Notes: generated from the sequence alone by a model not told the origin. A DNA stretch of 64,000 bases from Alteromonas oceanisediminis (GCF_018474025.1 NZ_JAHCTA010000005.1:186001-250000); one strand, 5' to 3'; numbered from the stretch's first letter, positions 8,644 through 17,666 are shown. Numbers and translations: made by a program.

Positions 8644-10863
8644 TTAAAATTGATATTTTGCACCCACGCGAAATAAGCTGCGATTGCCCACATCAACTTG
8701 GTCGGAGCGAGTCCCTGAGTCCTGCATCGACAAAATTACCGTATCGTCAAATACATTGCTGGCAAAGGCGAACAATTCCAGTCGTTCTGACACCGCGTAA
8801 TTCAGACCTATATCGACAGTAGTGTAAGCCGGTAATTGGATCGTATTGCCACTATTGCCTTGGCGTTCACCAATATGGATCACACCCAGCGTGGCCGTCA
8901 ATCGAGGCAGTTCAAAGCGGGCAAAGTTGTAGTCGGCAAAGCCACTGATTTGCAAATCGGCGGTGTTGGCAAACTCATTACCTTCGAACGGGCCGGTATC
9001 TGTTTTGATAATTTCAGAGTCTAATAGCGAGAAACCCACGCGTACGTTGAATTGATCGCTAACACGCCCGGCAAATTCGGTTTCAAACCCAGAGATTTCG
9101 ACTTCGCCAAAGTTGATCACAAAGAACTCATTGAGATCATCATCATTGGTTGGGTCAGAGGCGACAATATCGCTACGATTTGTGTGAAATAAGCTGCTAG
9201 TCCACAACACCCGACTGTCGAATAGCGATGCCTTAACGCCAATTTCATAGCTCTTATCGTGGGTGGGTGACAGCATCTCACCGGCTCGTGTCACGCCGCC
9301 TTGCGGCAGAAAAGCGTCGCTGTAACCGGTGAACAGCGTGAAGTTTTCATGAATGTCATAGGAGCCTGCAACACGAATGGATACATCATCACTCTGGCTG
9401 ATATCCCCGAAAGAGTCTCCCTCAAACTCAGTATATTGAGCACTGAGCAGTGTTCGGAATTTGGGTGAAAATTCCGTAAGTAACTTGGCGAAGTAGCCGG
9501 TCTCTTCGATCGTTTGCCCACCCAGGAAGGGATCTGGCAGAACCGTGACATCAGTGCTCAACCCATTCGGATCGGGATTGAAAAGATTGACGGTGGTATT
9601 GCCTTCAACCTGAGTATCGAAAAACGCACCGTTTTCTTCAGTGTCAAACTTGCGCCAGCCAGCGATAATGGCGTTTTCAACGTTGCCTAAGCTGAAGTCA
9701 TATTCCATTTCAAATTTAAGATTGGTTGTGTCTGATTGTGAGTCCCAGAAAGCGTAGCGTGCCTCAAACGTGGTGTTGCCATTCCATGACCGTCCATCCG
9801 CACTATAGGGGCTCAATCCATTTCCGCGAAACTCTGTATTCGCATTTCGATATTCTCGATTAACATAATGGTAGTCGGTATAACTGTAGAGTGCTCTGAT
9901 AGCTAGATCACTGGTGACTTGGTCTTGCCATTCTAACGTGAGTCGGTCGATTCGATTCACCTGCTCTCCTGAGTTTTGATGCCAGCTCCAATCTCGCGGT
10001 GCAAAGCCCCCTTCAAATGCATCTTCAACATAGATAATACCGCGATCCTGAGGGTCTGCCTGGTACACTTTCTCATAGGCAAGGATCACATCGCCGGTTT
10101 CGCTGTAGGCGTAGCGCATGGAGGGGGCAATCACAAAGTCGTAGATGTTGTCGTTATCTTTTCTCCCTTGACGCCATTCAGCCGATTCAGTGTAGGAAGC
10201 AATCAATCGCGTCTGCAGTTGGCCTTCGGCGAGAAATGCGCTGTTCATATCCAGCGTAGCTTCGCGCTGACCAAAGCTACCCGCCGATACATTCAGGCTA
10301 CCAGCTTGACCATTGAACGGTTTCTTTCGAATAATGTTGATCACGCCACCGGGTTCCGTGACTCCAAAATCAGCGCTGGCGGCACCTTTTAAAACTTCCA
10401 CACGCTCGATGGTGGCAAAGTTCGGTCTAATGGTCAGCGGCGTTTGTTTCACCCCATCAAAGTAGAGCTGCCCGTTGGTGTCAAAACCGCGAATGATAAT
10501 CCCATCAGCCGTCCATCCTCCATCGTCAGAAAGGGTTACGCCTTGAATATAGGTAAGCAAATCACGCAGCCTGTCGGTTTGCGAATTCTTAATAAAATCA
10601 CTGGATAAAACGGCGATACTGGCCGGTAGTTTATCCATCTCAAGACCAAAGCCTAAAGATGACGCTTCCTGCGGCCGGTATTTGTTACCGACAACCTCCA
10701 CAACCTCAATGTTTGACTCTGCGTCGCTTTGTTGAGGATTTGCAGTTGCACACGGCACTCCAGCAATGACTGTGCTGGCCAAGATAGCTATATGACACTT
10801 GTTTTTTGATGGTCGGGAGGCAAATTTCGTTGCGTTGCGGTGTGATAAAAGCGTGAGCTGCAT
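8644..10863 (-). CDS. TonB-dependent siderophore receptor
   Basis: A 739-residue outer-membrane receptor. The ATG at 10863 is chosen because a GGAG lies 11 bases upstream and a signal-like N-terminus follows (CHIAILASTVIAGVPCATAN); a longer frame from 10920 runs into the Fur box region. A TonB-box-like stretch IEVVEVVG is followed by the plug domain (LPASIAVLSSDFIKNS, GIIIRGFDTNGQLYFDGVKQ, ATIERVEVLKGAASADFGVTEPGGVINIIRKKP). Then comes a beta-barrel ending FRVGAKYQF with the terminal aromatic needed for assembly. The plug wording is that of the FhuA/FpvA-type ferrisiderophore group. A Fur box lies upstream and the PepSY gene downstream. The siderophore itself cannot be told; no biosynthesis genes are in the window. 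Confidence 0.93.
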   Translation of the reverse strand: MQLTLLSHRNATKFASRPSKNKCHIAILASTVIAGVPCATANPQQSDAESNIEVVEVVGNKYRPQEASSLGFGLEMDKLPASIAVLSSDFIKNSQTDRLRDLLTYIQGVTLSDDGGWTADGIIIRGFDTNGQLYFDGVKQTPLTIRPNFATIERVEVLKGAASADFGVTEPGGVINIIRKKPFNGQAGSLNVSAGSFGQREATLDMNSAFLAEGQLQTRLIASYTESAEWRQGRKDNDNIYDFVIAPSMRYAYSETGDVILAYEKVYQADPQDRGIIYVEDAFEGGFAPRDWSWHQNSGEQVNRIDRLTLEWQDQVTSDLAIRALYSYTDYHYVNREYRNANTEFRGNGLSPYSADGRSWNGNTTFEARYAFWDSQSDTTNLKFEMEYDFSLGNVENAIIAGWRKFDTEENGAFFDTQVEGNTTVNLFNPDPNGLSTDVTVLPDPFLGGQTIEETGYFAKLLTEFSPKFRTLLSAQYTEFEGDSFGDISQSDDVSIRVAGSYDIHENFTLFTGYSDAFLPQGGVTRAGEMLSPTHDKSYEIGVKASLFDSRVLWTSSLFHTNRSDIVASDPTNDDDLNEFFVINFGEVEISGFETEFAGRVSDQFNVRVGFSLLDSEIIKTDTGPFEGNEFANTADLQISGFADYNFARFELPRLTATLGVIHIGERQGNSGNTIQLPAYTTVDIGLNYAVSERLELFAFASNVFDDTVILSMQDSGTRSDQVDVGNRSLFRVGAKYQF

Positions 10864-10922
10864 CAGTTTACAGACTCCATGTATGTACAATGAACGCGAG
10901 TGTAATCCATGCGCATGCAAAT

Positions 10923-10941
10923 AACAATGATTCTCATTAAC
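10923..10941 (-). promoter_or_regulatory. Fur box upstream of the siderophore receptor
   Basis: AACAATGATTCTCATTAAC contains the core AATGA-TTC-TCATT, matching 14 of 19 positions of the classic Fur consensus, with the inner dyad perfect. It ends about 60 bases before the receptor ATG, in the promoter region. Iron-repressed expression of the receptor and PepSY gene is expected. Confidence 0.82.
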
Positions 10942-11432
10942 TGCAAAAAATGCTTCATTTTATGTTTTAGTCGCTAAACGATGTGAACCTGTCGCACCGT
11001 CACTGCAAAATGGCGCTCTGCATCCTTTATTGTTGCATATCTTATTGTTTAGGCTACGGGTGTCTTTTAATAGCCTGAGGCGGCGTCGTTACTCAAGGAG
11101 AATCTGCAAATTACGGCTAAAATGACTCCAACAATCAGGTCCACTCATGGTTAAAGAATGACTATTCTAACTTATCCCGCGTTTAGGTTGATTAGCGCGC
11201 TGGGTCGATGACCGCTTTGTCCAGAACAAAAGGTTTGCTCTCACGAATGTTTTCGCTTGAAGACGCAAGGTGAAGCCAGTATTGCCCAGCGTCGATGCGC
11301 CAGTGATCTAAGAAAAGATCGCAAGAAACTAACTGATGAAGACCAATGTGTATGATGAGGCATGACTAAATCGAATGCGTAAAGTGACCTGAGTGAAGTA
11401 ACCTTACCGTGCGCGGTATAGTGCCAAATTTG
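10942..11432. other. 490-base stretch without a convincing gene
   Basis: Only short open frames exist here. One of about 48 codons on the plus strand ends near 11360 (…ASDLRKDRKKLTDEDQCV) and has no start or ribosome site. A 70-codon minus-strand frame (11241-11453) has no family look. The segment probably holds the 5' promoter area of the receptor and decayed sequence downstream of the gss gene. I see no RNA gene. Confidence 0.5.
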
Positions 11433-11463
11433 CACATAAAACGATGTTTTCATCGTTTATGTG
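11433..11463. terminator. long stem-loop spanning the gss stop codon
   Basis: CACATAAA-A-CGATG pairs with CATCGTTTATGTG around a TTTT loop: 13 base pairs with one bulged A. The stop codon of the glutathionylspermidine gene (11457-11459, minus strand) lies inside the stem. There is no U-tract after it on the minus strand, so the terminator role is uncertain. Confidence 0.45.
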
Positions 11464-13337
11464 TCAGTTTCTTCTTCGTAGTCAATTTGAAGTGCGACAC
11501 AGTCACTGTCTTTTCCAATAATCATACTTGGATCGACGCGAACGCCAGCACCCGCGTAATGACCTTGCGCTGTAAACGTACATACTTGCACATACATGCC
11601 TTCAATTAGTGGCAATGCAAATAATTGCTGATAAATTTGTTCACGATGTTCAAAAGCGCCTGCCTTTTCCGCTAGTGTTTGCTGCTGATGATCGATGAGT
11701 TTGATGTTTGCCCCGCATCGACCCACGATGGGTTTAACTACGTAGCCACTGGCGCACAGTTCATCGTTGAGCGCAAAATCGGTATTGAGTAGCAGCGGGT
11801 GGTTTGGAAATAGCGACCAGAGAATGGGTAAGATGGCTTTGTTACTCGGAATGAGCGTCCACAGCGGCTCAAACACCATAATATCATTATTGAGCAGAAC
11901 GTCTGACAGGGAGGGCGTGCTATTGTGGGAGTTTAAAGGCCGGCTTGCCGTCTGCTCGTTATCAAAGCGCAGCTCGTCAATGGCGGTTTCCCATGCCCAA
12001 GTTTTCCATACCCACTTAACCTGATTACCTAGTGCGTCGACGATGCAGCCATTTTCCCCCCAGCGCAAAGCATCCACGCCCACCACGATCTCACAGCGAT
12101 GCCCTGCCGCTTCAATCGCACTTTTCATATACAGGGCATGGTAGGTTTCTTCGGCATCATCATCTTGCAGAACATGTATCACATCATCGATATCACTGAC
12201 CTTCCAGGCTTTAATTAACTTTCTAGTGAGTTCTGCGCCTGCATCATAGCCGCCCTTTACATCGAAGTGTTTAAACCACTTTCCCTGCACCTTGCCCACT
12301 TCCATGTAACACGACGCCGAGTCACAGTTGTATTCATAGACTTTGAGCCCTCGCTCAGACATGGCAAAGTCGAATCGGCTGGTGATCAATTGATTTTTAC
12401 GATTTTCCCACGACACTTTAATCTTCGAGAGAACCGTATCCGGCAAGCCAAATTTACGCAACAGCTCGGGTCGCTCGAGTGCGTAATCGGTAGCGTGCAA
12501 GAACATTTGATGCAGCTCATCGGTTGCAGATTCCAGCGCCGCCTTTGCCGCCGCCGTAATTTGATAATAGCGTAGCCGCTGTGTGGTCTGAGCAGCAAGA
12601 AAGTGGCCCCCCATCATATCGACATAGGCGCTTTCGTCATCGTTGGCGAGATTCAGCCATGGCAATTCTGAATGTGAGGAGGCTTTGGCTACGTGGGCGA
12701 CAATATTTAGCGCTTTACTGTCAGGCGTTTCGTGCACCACAGCGTGGGTTGGGTCCGTGGTTTGAATGACCCAGCCAAGAATGGTGGAGCCCTGCGACGG
12801 GCAATGGAGCCAATAGTCGCCTTGCGCGCCCACTTTGGCTTTGATCTCGCGTGAATAGTCCTGCCCTTCTGGCCACTGATAGAAATCCATGTTTTGTTCA
12901 GCAATGCGAATTTTATCCTCGAAAACCTCGGTCACAATCGCCACATGACCGGTTTCCTCAAACTCACCGCCCTCTTCCCAGATCAACAGGCAACCCACTT
13001 CAGGGCGACGCAATGCACCATTCCTAAAAGAATGCAGTGGCAGCTCCTGATAATTAATGAGATCGCGGACATAGCATAGGTTAAAAATGTCGTATGCCAT
13101 GGCAACATCGTTGAAAATATAGCCTTTATTGACATACAACCAGCGGCGGGCAAACTCCACACACTGCCATTTGTAACCCATATAAATGCCATTAACATAG
13201 CTGCGGAATGAACTACGCGAAGGAAATACGCTGGCATCGGCCGTTTTGTAATCCGATGAATAAGAAATCACGCCGCCGGGTGCAGTACCTAACGGCTCGC
13301 CAAAGCGGCGCTCAATGCGTTCGTTACGGTCAGCCAT
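11457..13337 (-). CDS. gss: bifunctional glutathionylspermidine synthetase/amidase
   Basis: A 626-residue two-domain enzyme. The N-terminal CHAP amidase (about 1-200) hydrolyses glutathionylspermidine; the C-terminal ATP-grasp synthetase (about 205-620) joins glutathione to spermidine. The amidase triad falls at C59 (KWQCVEF), H131 (ETGHVAI) and E147 (IRIAEQN), the same numbers as in the E. coli enzyme. The synthetase shows SRFDFAMSERGLKVYEYNCDSASC, the substrate and ATP region WVWKTWAWE, and the C-terminal VKPIVGRCGANIKL and EGMYVQVCTF strands typical of GSP synthetases. The full length (E. coli 619) implies both activities. It lies 39 bases downstream of an M14 peptidase gene on the same strand. 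Confidence 0.95.
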   Translation of the reverse strand: MADRNERIERRFGEPLGTAPGGVISYSSDYKTADASVFPSRSSFRSYVNGIYMGYKWQCVEFARRWLYVNKGYIFNDVAMAYDIFNLCYVRDLINYQELPLHSFRNGALRRPEVGCLLIWEEGGEFEETGHVAIVTEVFEDKIRIAEQNMDFYQWPEGQDYSREIKAKVGAQGDYWLHCPSQGSTILGWVIQTTDPTHAVVHETPDSKALNIVAHVAKASSHSELPWLNLANDDESAYVDMMGGHFLAAQTTQRLRYYQITAAAKAALESATDELHQMFLHATDYALERPELLRKFGLPDTVLSKIKVSWENRKNQLITSRFDFAMSERGLKVYEYNCDSASCYMEVGKVQGKWFKHFDVKGGYDAGAELTRKLIKAWKVSDIDDVIHVLQDDDAEETYHALYMKSAIEAAGHRCEIVVGVDALRWGENGCIVDALGNQVKWVWKTWAWETAIDELRFDNEQTASRPLNSHNSTPSLSDVLLNNDIMVFEPLWTLIPSNKAILPILWSLFPNHPLLLNTDFALNDELCASGYVVKPIVGRCGANIKLIDHQQQTLAEKAGAFEHREQIYQQLFALPLIEGMYVQVCTFTAQGHYAGAGVRVDPSMIIGKDSDCVALQIDYEEETDT

Positions 13338-13376
13338 GAAGGTACCGAAGTGAAATGTTGAACGCCTATAGTATGA

Positions 13377-14291
13377 TCATTTTTGCGTCAACAGATAGTC
13401 TAATCCACCGGTTATTGCCGCAACTTGTGCATCGATGCACTGTGCTGGAGTGGCTTCCTCACTGTCAGGGTACACTTCGGTTGTCGTCACGTACTGGGCA
13501 TTGGTAAATCCACCACACAGGTGCAACGATGTTTTGTCATAGTGGATCACGCCGTGTTGAGTCACGTCAGCACCAATGATTTTGCCATGCTCATCTGGCG
13601 GCGCAATATGAGTGACTTTTTCAACAGACGCTATCACTGCTGCCTGAAAATCCTGATTGGCACGACTGGTATCGTCAACCGTGTAAAATCCATCCGGTAT
13701 TGTCCATTCGTCGTGAGTGGTGCCGTCTCTGTCAGCCAAAGCTGGGCGAAACTCAGTGTTGTCGGTATCCGTGGTTTCGTGCAAATCGAAATGCGCAAGT
13801 AGCTCTACATTCAAGCCTTCAACAAGTGCCATAACTTGTGCTGCCTCTGGTGAAGGCGAATTGGTGAAAAACGAGCGGTTGGGGTCAACAGCATGCGGAT
13901 TCCAGCGATTAATCGTTTCGTAGCCCCATGGGCTGATACAGGGCACTACAATGATATTGAAGTGTTTTGCATAGTCCTCTGCGCAACGATCTAAAAATGC
14001 CAAAGCACCCTGTACCCCGCTGGTTTCATAGCCATGCACACCGCCAGTTACTAATACGTAAGGCTTGTTGCGCTGCCACTCTTTCGTCTTCAAAGCGTAC
14101 AGCGGGTAACGCTGTTCATCATAGGGTAACGCGCCATATTGCACACGTTCAAAACGGCCATCCAACCTATCAATTTTATCCAAAACCTGTTCTTGATAGC
14201 TGCGCACACGCTGCTGCATTTCACGCCACTGGTTTATCTCTGGCTCGCCCCATGGCTTACCCGGTGTGCCAATTGATACTGGATAGGTCAT
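13377..14291 (-). CDS. M14-family zinc carboxypeptidase/amidase
   Basis: A 304-residue metallopeptidase with no signal peptide. GGVHGYETSG gives the HxxE zinc ligands, DPNRSFF and AHFDLHETTDTDN supply the arginine region and third histidine, and TTTEVYPDSEEAT carries the likely catalytic glutamate. The order fits the M14 fold of the MpaA / succinylglutamate desuccinylase-like side rather than pancreatic carboxypeptidases. The ATG at 14291 is preferred because AGGA lies five bases before it; an ATG at 14318 would add nine residues but has no ribosome site. It sits directly upstream of gss on the same strand, suggesting a peptide or gamma-glutamyl/polyamine-type substrate, which is inference only. 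Confidence 0.85.
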   Translation of the reverse strand: MTYPVSIGTPGKPWGEPEINQWREMQQRVRSYQEQVLDKIDRLDGRFERVQYGALPYDEQRYPLYALKTKEWQRNKPYVLVTGGVHGYETSGVQGALAFLDRCAEDYAKHFNIIVVPCISPWGYETINRWNPHAVDPNRSFFTNSPSPEAAQVMALVEGLNVELLAHFDLHETTDTDNTEFRPALADRDGTTHDEWTIPDGFYTVDDTSRANQDFQAAVIASVEKVTHIAPPDEHGKIIGADVTQHGVIHYDKTSLHLCGGFTNAQYVTTTEVYPDSEEATPAQCIDAQVAAITGGLDYLLTQK

Positions 14292-14430
14292 TGATTTCCT
14301 GCTGTTCGGTTGATTCATAAGGGTGCTAGTATAGACTGTCGTAACACGCCTTTCATCTTAGGAATCGTTGGCGATGCAAAGGTGCCCTATCTATGGGGCG
14401 TTGTGTTTGTTTATTATGAATAGGATTTTT

Positions 14431-14964
14431 ATGAAATATCGCATTATGCGTTCACAGATTGTTTGTCTGATGCTATTCGCAGCGGGCGTTTTGTTGACTT
14501 CTCTGCCGGTGTCGGCTATCTCTTTTTCGATTAGCGAGCAAGATATTAACCGGTTTGTTCAAGCGGCTTTTCCGCAGAAGAAAAGTTACCAAGGCACCGA
14601 CATTTTCTTTTCCGACCCGATTGTCACTATTGACGACGCTACCGGTTCATTGCGCATTTCGACTGAAATTACCGCAATCAAAAATCGCCAGATGCTGAAA
14701 GCCCGAGGTTCACTGTCTGGTGAACTGGCGTATGATCCAGCAGACTACAATTTACAGGTTAAGAATCCCACACTGAGCGAATTCACGGTGCAAGAAAGTT
14801 CTATGGATGATACCGCAGAATTGTTGGACACCATCCGCAGTGTGGTCGGTGAATCACTGCCCTTGATCGTTTTAATCGATTTATCCAGATTTGATATTGG
14901 CTTAGGTGAAATTAAGCCTCAGTCGATTGAAATTGATAAGAAAAAATTAGTGATAACGCTTTAA
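14431..14964 (+). CDS. DUF1439 (YceB-like) exported protein
   Basis: A 177-residue protein starting at an ATG with AGGA five bases upstream; longer in-frame starts at 14368 and 14416 lack one. A signal peptide covers about residues 1-29 (IVCLMLFAAGVLLTSLPVSA). The mature part (ISEQDINRFVQAAFPQKKSYQ, then alternating beta-strands such as GSLRISTEITAIKNRQMLKARGSLSG) has the pattern of YceB/DUF1439 proteins, whose role is unknown. YceB itself is a lipoprotein; here no lipobox cysteine is present, so the protein is probably periplasmic. It is divergent from the M14 gene and its stop overlaps the end of a minus-strand relic. Confidence 0.7.
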   Translation: MKYRIMRSQIVCLMLFAAGVLLTSLPVSAISFSISEQDINRFVQAAFPQKKSYQGTDIFFSDPIVTIDDATGSLRISTEITAIKNRQMLKARGSLSGELAYDPADYNLQVKNPTLSEFTVQESSMDDTAELLDTIRSVVGESLPLIVLIDLSRFDIGLGEIKPQSIEIDKKKLVITL

Positions 14965-15140
14965 GAATTATTATTCTTGTTCGTAAACACAGGAGCGTCG
15001 TTGGCACAGAAGCAACCCAGTCCCGCCGCGTAGGGGCCTAAATACAATAACTTACCGGCTTCATACACAATCGCTACTGCTGGCGTTGAGGGTATCAAGT
15101 GTATCGCAGAAATTTCGGACCTGCATGGACAATTCGAGGT
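14961..15140 (-). pseudogene. fragment of a DUF6436-like thioredoxin-fold protein
   Basis: A minus-strand frame of 59 residues without a start codon reads TSNCPC…, then STPAVAIVYEAGKLLYLGPYAAGLGCF and a stop at 14961-14963. A CPC motif and a terminal xTPAVAxxxxxGxLxYxGPY block are what I recall of DUF6436 proteins. Here they are only about a dozen residues apart instead of several tens. An in-frame TGA lies immediately upstream at 15141-15143. I read this as an internally deleted, decayed gene. The family name is from memory of the motif and needs a profile search. Confidence 0.4.
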
Positions 15141-15223
15141 TCACGATGAGCCGCTGGTGTTTGCGATGAAACGGGTTATCATCTCTCACCGTAAACTCAT
15201 TGCATAAACAGTAGAAATTCTCA

Positions 15224-16093
15224 ATGAAAAACGTCGCGATACTCAGCATGGATAGTTTGGATGATTTTTTTTCCTACGACACGCTTCTTGACGCACCGCT
15301 ACGTGCCGCCAACTGGCGTACCGCAATCGAATCATGGCGTGACCCGATGGTGAACTGGAACGCATATGATGTGGTGTTGGTTCGCAGCCCTTGGGATTAT
15401 CAGCAGGACGTTGACGCGTTTGTGCAGTGTTTAGCGCGTATAGACAGTTCCTCGGCAACGCTGGAAAATCCGCTGGCGCTGATGAAGTGGAATATTGACA
15501 AACGATACCTGCGCGACCTTAACGCACAAGGCGTGCCGATAGTGCCTACTCGCTGGGAAGAGAAACTGGAAAAAGGCATGTTGCACGCAGCGATGTCAGC
15601 GTTTGCCAGTGACGAGCTGATCGTAAAGCCCGTTGTCAGCGCAAACGCTGACTTTACCTATCGACTGTCAAATGCTGATATCTCCAGCGAGGAGCCTCAG
15701 TTGATGGCTGTTTTTGCACAGCGCGCTTTGATGCTTCAGCCTTTTCTGCCATCCATTTTATCACCGGGAGAATACTCCTTATTTTACTTTGACCATGACT
15801 ACAGTCACGCGATTTTGAAAACGCCGAAACACAATGACTTTCGGGTGCAAGAGGAGCATGGAGGCTCACTTAGCTCTGTGACGCCGACACCAGCAATGCT
15901 TGAGGTTGCGGAAAAAACGCTGGCAGCCCTGCCAGCGCGTGCACTTTATGCGCGTATCGATCTTATTGAAACCGCACAAGGCCTTGCCGTCATGGAAGTC
16001 GAGTTAATTGAGCCCAGCCTCTATTTTAATATGGACGATCATTCCGCGCAGCGCTTCGCTGATGCCTTTGTGAGCAAATTCGGCCACGGTTAG
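15224..16093 (+). CDS. ATP-grasp ligase-like protein (DcsG-like, RimK/glutathione synthetase type)
   Basis: A 289-residue soluble protein. The N-terminal part has VVLVRSPWDYQQDVDAF, the hallmark of a group of uncharacterised ATP-grasp proteins related to cycloserine-pathway DcsG and prokaryotic glutathione synthetase. The ATP-binding core shows DELIVKPVVSANADFTYRL, LMLQPFLPSILSPGEYSLFYF and the metal-binding end segment YARIDLIETAQGLAVMEVELIEPSLYF. It probably joins a carboxylate to an amine or thiol with ATP, substrate unknown. It is close to gss, another ATP-grasp ligase, but on the opposite strand. It starts 37 bases after a stop in another open frame and has only a weak ribosome site. Confidence 0.8.
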   Translation: MKNVAILSMDSLDDFFSYDTLLDAPLRAANWRTAIESWRDPMVNWNAYDVVLVRSPWDYQQDVDAFVQCLARIDSSSATLENPLALMKWNIDKRYLRDLNAQGVPIVPTRWEEKLEKGMLHAAMSAFASDELIVKPVVSANADFTYRLSNADISSEEPQLMAVFAQRALMLQPFLPSILSPGEYSLFYFDHDYSHAILKTPKHNDFRVQEEHGGSLSSVTPTPAMLEVAEKTLAALPARALYARIDLIETAQGLAVMEVELIEPSLYFNMDDHSAQRFADAFVSKFGHG

Positions 16094-16098
16094 CGCCG

Positions 16099-17421
16099 TT
16101 ACTTTTCACGATCAACGGTCGGTCTGACCGGCTTGGCTCGATGTTGTACAGACGGCTTACTACGATGGTGCGAACGCTGACTCTGAGTGACCGTTTTGGT
16201 CTGAACCGAGCGTTGTGTCTGCACATTTCGTGTTGCCTGCGGTACTTTCGTCGGTACCACCCGGTCTTGTTTTGCCTCGTACTTGTCAATCCGCTGACTT
16301 GGCTGCGATTTCTGCACCCGCGCTGCGGGCTGGTTAGGGCGTACCACGTCATTTCGGTTAACTTTGCGTGATTCAGACGGTTTTGCAGTACGGATCACAT
16401 TACTGCGTTCTACTCTGCGCTGGCTTTTCAGTTCCAGCGGCACCGCCTTCTGATAGTCGCCATACTCGCGAGTTTGCACCTGACGATGGTTCTGCACCTG
16501 TACTTTGCTGTGCGCCTCGCGCGACGACACGATCCCCGCCGGCTGAGATCGGCGCGCGTTATAATGGGTGATTACACGGTTGTTATAGCGCGCTTTACGG
16601 TGTTGAACATTGTGAGACCAGCGCTGATATTCACGGCTGTATACCCGCTTGTAACCGTGCCGATAGCCACTGTAACCCCGAACGCGATAATGAGGATTAA
16701 CGACAACATAGCCATGGCGCCAATGGAACCCACCAAAAAAGAACCCGGTTGAAACCCGAATACTGGGGCCCCAGTAAAATCCACTGTGATAAGCGCGATA
16801 GTGACGTGGATGGTGCCAGTAGTAAGGGTTGTGGTGATGCCACCAAGAACCATAAACCACATGTGTGTCATAAAAGGGCACATAAACGACTCGCTCGCGC
16901 ACGGTTTCGATAACGATCACGTCGTCTTCTCGTTCCACCGCGATATAATCGTTGTTGTTCAAATTCCCCTGCGCATAAGCGCGGGTTCGCAATGCTTGTA
17001 CGCGAGCCATCACCCATTCTTCGTCTGCTACCATGCTGTCGCCGAGGTAATTGAGCCAATCAATGTCTTCTGCCATTTTTTGCAGTACATCATTGAACGG
17101 CGCGAGAGCCTTGACGCTCGGATCCCAATCAAAGTCTTCAACGGCTGCCAGGGCATCATCGTGGTCTAAACCTTCATTCTTATCTCGCCAACGAGCCGCC
17201 CGGATGACGTCCAGCGGATATGTCGATGCAATCAGAACATGGGTTAATAGCGTGTCGGGATACAGGGCAATTGGGGCCAATACTCGGTCCAATTCTTCCT
17301 CAGTTAACGTGGAAGCTGTGTATTCGGTCTGCTCCTGCGCACTGGCGAACTGGATCGCAAGGCTAATACTAAGCACCAACGCCAGCGCATAGATTAAGGC
17401 TAATTTTTGTGTCGATTTCAT
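16099..17421 (-). CDS. DUF3300 exported protein with His/Tyr-rich and Arg/Gln-rich tail
   Basis: A 440-residue protein. A signal peptide covers about residues 1-28 (LIYALALVLSISLAIQFASA). The DUF3300 domain follows (LDRVLAPIALYPDTLLTHVLIASTYPLDVIRAARW, ALAPFNDVLQKMAEDIDWLNYLGDS, RERVVYVPFYD). After about residue 190 it changes to a low-complexity His/Tyr/Trp segment (WWHHHNPYYWHHPRHYRAYHSG) and then a basic Arg/Gln/Ser/Val tail to the end. The tail suggests cell-envelope or nucleic-acid/polyanion contact, or metal binding through histidines, but no function is established. It converges on the ATP-grasp gene with five bases between. Confidence 0.85.
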   Translation of the reverse strand: MKSTQKLALIYALALVLSISLAIQFASAQEQTEYTASTLTEEELDRVLAPIALYPDTLLTHVLIASTYPLDVIRAARWRDKNEGLDHDDALAAVEDFDWDPSVKALAPFNDVLQKMAEDIDWLNYLGDSMVADEEWVMARVQALRTRAYAQGNLNNNDYIAVEREDDVIVIETVRERVVYVPFYDTHVVYGSWWHHHNPYYWHHPRHYRAYHSGFYWGPSIRVSTGFFFGGFHWRHGYVVVNPHYRVRGYSGYRHGYKRVYSREYQRWSHNVQHRKARYNNRVITHYNARRSQPAGIVSSREAHSKVQVQNHRQVQTREYGDYQKAVPLELKSQRRVERSNVIRTAKPSESRKVNRNDVVRPNQPAARVQKSQPSQRIDKYEAKQDRVVPTKVPQATRNVQTQRSVQTKTVTQSQRSHHRSKPSVQHRAKPVRPTVDREK

Positions 17422-17666
17422 TTCTTCACCTCATTGAGTGCCGTCAGTTAATGCGGCCATGGTGACGTTATAGCCGTTGGGGTCTTAACCGTAGCTGAAC
17501 ACAATCACTCTTCGTATAAGTTATTCCGCGTAGAGTTGGTCTATTTTTTGGAAAGGCGTATAGTAACTGTAACGCTTTTCACGTCTCATCTAAATCGATT
17601 CAGTCGGCACTCTCTTTTATCCGCTGTTAAGAGAGTTATATTTACGGTAACGCAAAGGAATTCACC

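Noticed and set aside
9976-10392. 138-codon open frame opposite the siderophore receptor
   Set aside because: Shadow of the receptor plug and barrel coding region.
11241-11453. 70-codon minus-strand frame in the spacer
   Set aside because: No ribosome site, no similarity recognised, and it runs into the hairpin at the gss stop.
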